64,000 nt of DNA, from contig OX352774.1 of assembly GCA_947095535.1 (NCBI GenBank), positions 219,902,965 to 219,966,964 on the forward strand, in the 5' to 3' direction. The stretch comes from Poecilobothrus nobilitatus (taxonomy: Eukaryota; Arthropoda; Insecta; Diptera; Dolichopodidae). Shown here piece by piece: positions 61,427 to 64,000 of the stretch (position 1 is its first letter; every line of letters begins with the position of its first letter). A model generated the notes under the pieces. That model had not been told where the DNA came from, did no database searches, and worked only from the letters and a program-made list of their open reading frames with translations. Position numbers and translations under genes: made by a program.

Positions 61427-64000
61427 CTGAAAATATATTATTTGAATTGATATAACGGATCTGATAATCATACATATACATACATACAAACATATGTAAA
61501 ATTATATGTGGTAGAAATAGTATAATAATGTGTTAAATAATTTTATAACTTATAACTCCTCTTAAGTTAAAAAAAAAAAAACAAAAAAAAAACAAGAGAA
61601 ATAAAATAGATTAAAAGTTGAATGTGTAGAAATTGAATGTTTTAGGAAATAATGTCTGATTCATTTAATTCCAGATTAAAAAAAAAAAAACAAAAAATGA
61701 AAAATTTAAGAAAAAGTTATGAAACTTTTATATTAAGTGATGAATTTAAAGCTTAATTTGTTTAAAATTATAAACAGATTATCTGTAATCGTAAAAACAT
61801 GAAAACATATGGAATAAAATCGTTTGAAAATTTTATTAATTTTTTTTCCTTAAAAGCATCTCATTCCAATATTTATTAAAATGCAGGAAATCTTTCATAT
61901 AGTAAGAAACTAAAAATTGTTTCTCAATTCGTACAGTTTAAAAATTTGAAAAAAAGGAAAAAGTAAATATTTTCGACTTAATTACATATGTTATTCTTTT
62001 ATTCCGTTTAAAGGATATTTATTCAATTATACTGACTATCAGATAAAATTGTGTAAAATTTCTTGATACCTTTTAAAAATAGGAAGGAAATTGAAAATAA
62101 ACTTTCAGTTTCTATCTATGAAAGAATTTTTGTGTATTTTAAAAAATATTGTAATACGGGCTTCTTTACTATTACACTTGTACTATTACTATAACACAGT
62201 AAGAAATTAAAGGAATTTTTGCTTATATTGGAATTATTTGTAAGTAAGAATTTCAAAGTGTTAAAATTTATCAAGTTAACATATTTTTTTTTCTCTTGAA
62301 TTTTTGAAGGTTATGATAGGAATAATAAAATTTTGCAGTATTGTAGTATTTCTACAAATTTGTAGTAACGGTCTGAAAAAACTATGGTAATGAACAGATA
62401 TCTAAAAAAATATGAACTTTGAATGAATATTAAAATTAATTAATATAATAATGAATATTTGTCTTCAAATACAGATAACAGAATATATTAATTTTAAAGA
62501 TTCATTTTACAAAAATATTATACATACATATATATTTGAAAATTTTTGGTAAACTGAATAATATATTTAAAATTATTTTTTTTTGTAGTAACGTGAAAAT
62601 ACGTTACAAAAATAATACATCCGCTTAATAGATATATAATATAAATTCTTATCCATTGTATTTAAAAAAAAAAATTTTTTTATTCATAAGCTATTTAATA
62701 AATTATTAAGAGACTTATTGATAATTTAGTATAAAACCATAAAATTCTTGAATAAATCATTGAATTCTATAATACATTATTTTACTTTTTTATTTTACTT
62801 TACTTTACATTATACTTTTTTTTTTTTTTTTTTATATAATGTTAAAATATAGATGATTATAGAAAGGTCCTGTAAAACCTTTTCATTAATACATTATCAC
62901 TATATATTTTTGTTTAATGATTTATGAATTTTTATATTCTAAAATATCGTTATAGAAATTATGTTATAATATATCATATACTTTTATTTTTCTTTTTAAT
63001 TTTTAGTTTTATTTTATTTAATAATTTACAAATAAATATTTTATACAATTTTCACAATACCCATAGTTATAAACTATACAGTAAGCAAAAGTTTTTAGAT
63101 CATCCTATAGGTATGCAAAAAAAAAAAAAAAAACAAAAAAATTCATAAAGTAGAATATAATAATGTGTTAATATTTACAATGGAGTAAAATTAATTCTTT
63201 ACAACAAAAAAATAAAAAAAAAACGGGATTTCGGAAAAAGTTATTTAGTTTTTTAGCCACAACAGCAAAAATACAGGATAAAAAGTTTTGTATATATATA
63301 CACTACATAAAAACAAAACAAAAAATTTAAGCATGTAATATTAAATAACAATATATTACAGGGCTTTTTAGTATGAGTTATTTTAAAAAGTTATTTTATT
63401 TAATTTTTTTATTTTTTTATTCTTTTTTTTTTTTTTCTGTTTTTAGGATTAAGTGAAATTTTCTTGTTGTTTTTCAATGTGTTAAAAACTTTTCGGAAAA
63501 TTTACTTCATGTGAGGAAAAATTTATTGGTAATGCTTGGTTGAATTTTAAATTTTTAAAATTTTTTTTTATTTTATTTTCAGGTTGACTTATGACGTCCA
63601 GAAAATTACATTATACATATATAAATAAGGTAATAGGTAATATACCTATATGTATATTGAATATATATAATATAAGTAAAGTGTATCTGATAATTTGAGA
63701 GTTGAGTTTTTTAATCACAATAGAATATTATATGCTTATGTTTCATTTAACAAGGGAATTTTGAAATTCGAGGATTTTATTTTTTTTTTTTTGTTTTGTT
63801 GAGTTTGGAACAGTAATTAAAAAAGAAATTTGTAAAATTAGTTAGTTAATGTTTAAAATAATGCTTGTTATAATGATATTTAGTTTGGAAATTTCTATTT
63901 CCTAATGATTAAAATAAGTAGGAATTTATAGTTATTTATTAAAATATTTTTTAATCATTATAAAGAAAAAAAAAAAAAACAATGATAAGATTAAAAAAAA
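60309..64000. other. AT-rich stretch to the window end
   Basis: No gene recognised. 60330-60550 is somewhat less AT-rich than its surroundings and could be part of a UTR of a gene beyond the window, but no ORF or splice structure supports it. The ORF at 61028-61489 (-) is Ile/Tyr-rich and spans microsatellites. Confidence 0.5.
61390..61427. repeat. (ATT)n microsatellite
   Basis: About 12 perfect ATT units. A smaller (AAT)n tract occurs at about 14047-14071. Confidence 0.92.

Noticed and set aside
61028..61489. 153-residue minus-strand ORF
   Set aside because: Ile/Tyr-rich product of TA and ATT microsatellites; no conserved motif or splice context.

Overview
The window is eukaryotic nuclear DNA from a very AT-rich animal, most likely an insect. 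Genes have short, intron-split exons with GT-AG junctions. There are tRNA-derived SINEs with AAAT tails, several families of small inverted-repeat transposons, and a tandem cluster of pickpocket-type (arthropod) DEG/ENaC channel genes. I cannot name the species. Extremely AT-rich insects such as aphid parasitoid wasps or gall midges would fit, but that is only a guess. I recognise two intact genes (one lacking its first exon here) and three decayed or nearly intact channel gene copies. The rest is AT-rich intergenic DNA and repeats.

Left part (1-20971): after about 9.9 kb of gene-free DNA with two SINE copies comes a 1.2 kb inverted-repeat element carrying a five-unit 87-bp minisatellite. It ends about 160 bp before the first visible exon of a uridine-cytidine kinase-like gene (UCKL1 type; + strand, eight exons, 11245-18954). 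The 5-kb intron 2 of this gene holds an exon-like ORF with paired CxxC motifs, a dispersed repeat and a MITE.

Middle (20972-36937): SEC62 (+ strand, five exons, complete, 412 aa) encodes the ER translocon subunit. On the minus strand follow three tandem head-to-tail DEG/ENaC genes with the same 12-exon architecture: a badly decayed 5'-truncated copy (C, 25825-27376), an almost intact copy with one 1-nt frameshift (A, 29301-32107), and a copy with three lesions (B, 34442-36937). The 5' flanks of A and B are also homologous, so the duplicated unit included upstream DNA. UCKL1 and SEC62 read without any frameshift, so the lesions in the channel genes are more likely real decay than poor sequence.

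Right part (36938-64000): I find no convincing host gene. It holds two copies of a 400-bp MITE with TTA target duplications, several SINE-like repeats, the decayed 3' end of a non-LTR retrotransposon, a 1.06-kb long-TIR element, a foldback MITE, tandem duplications and simple repeats. Most long ORFs here are chance ORFs in low-complexity sequence.

UCKL1 (pyrimidine salvage), SEC62 (protein export into the ER) and the ppk channels (sensory or epithelial sodium channels) have no evident functional link. Their adjacency is ordinary eukaryotic gene order.
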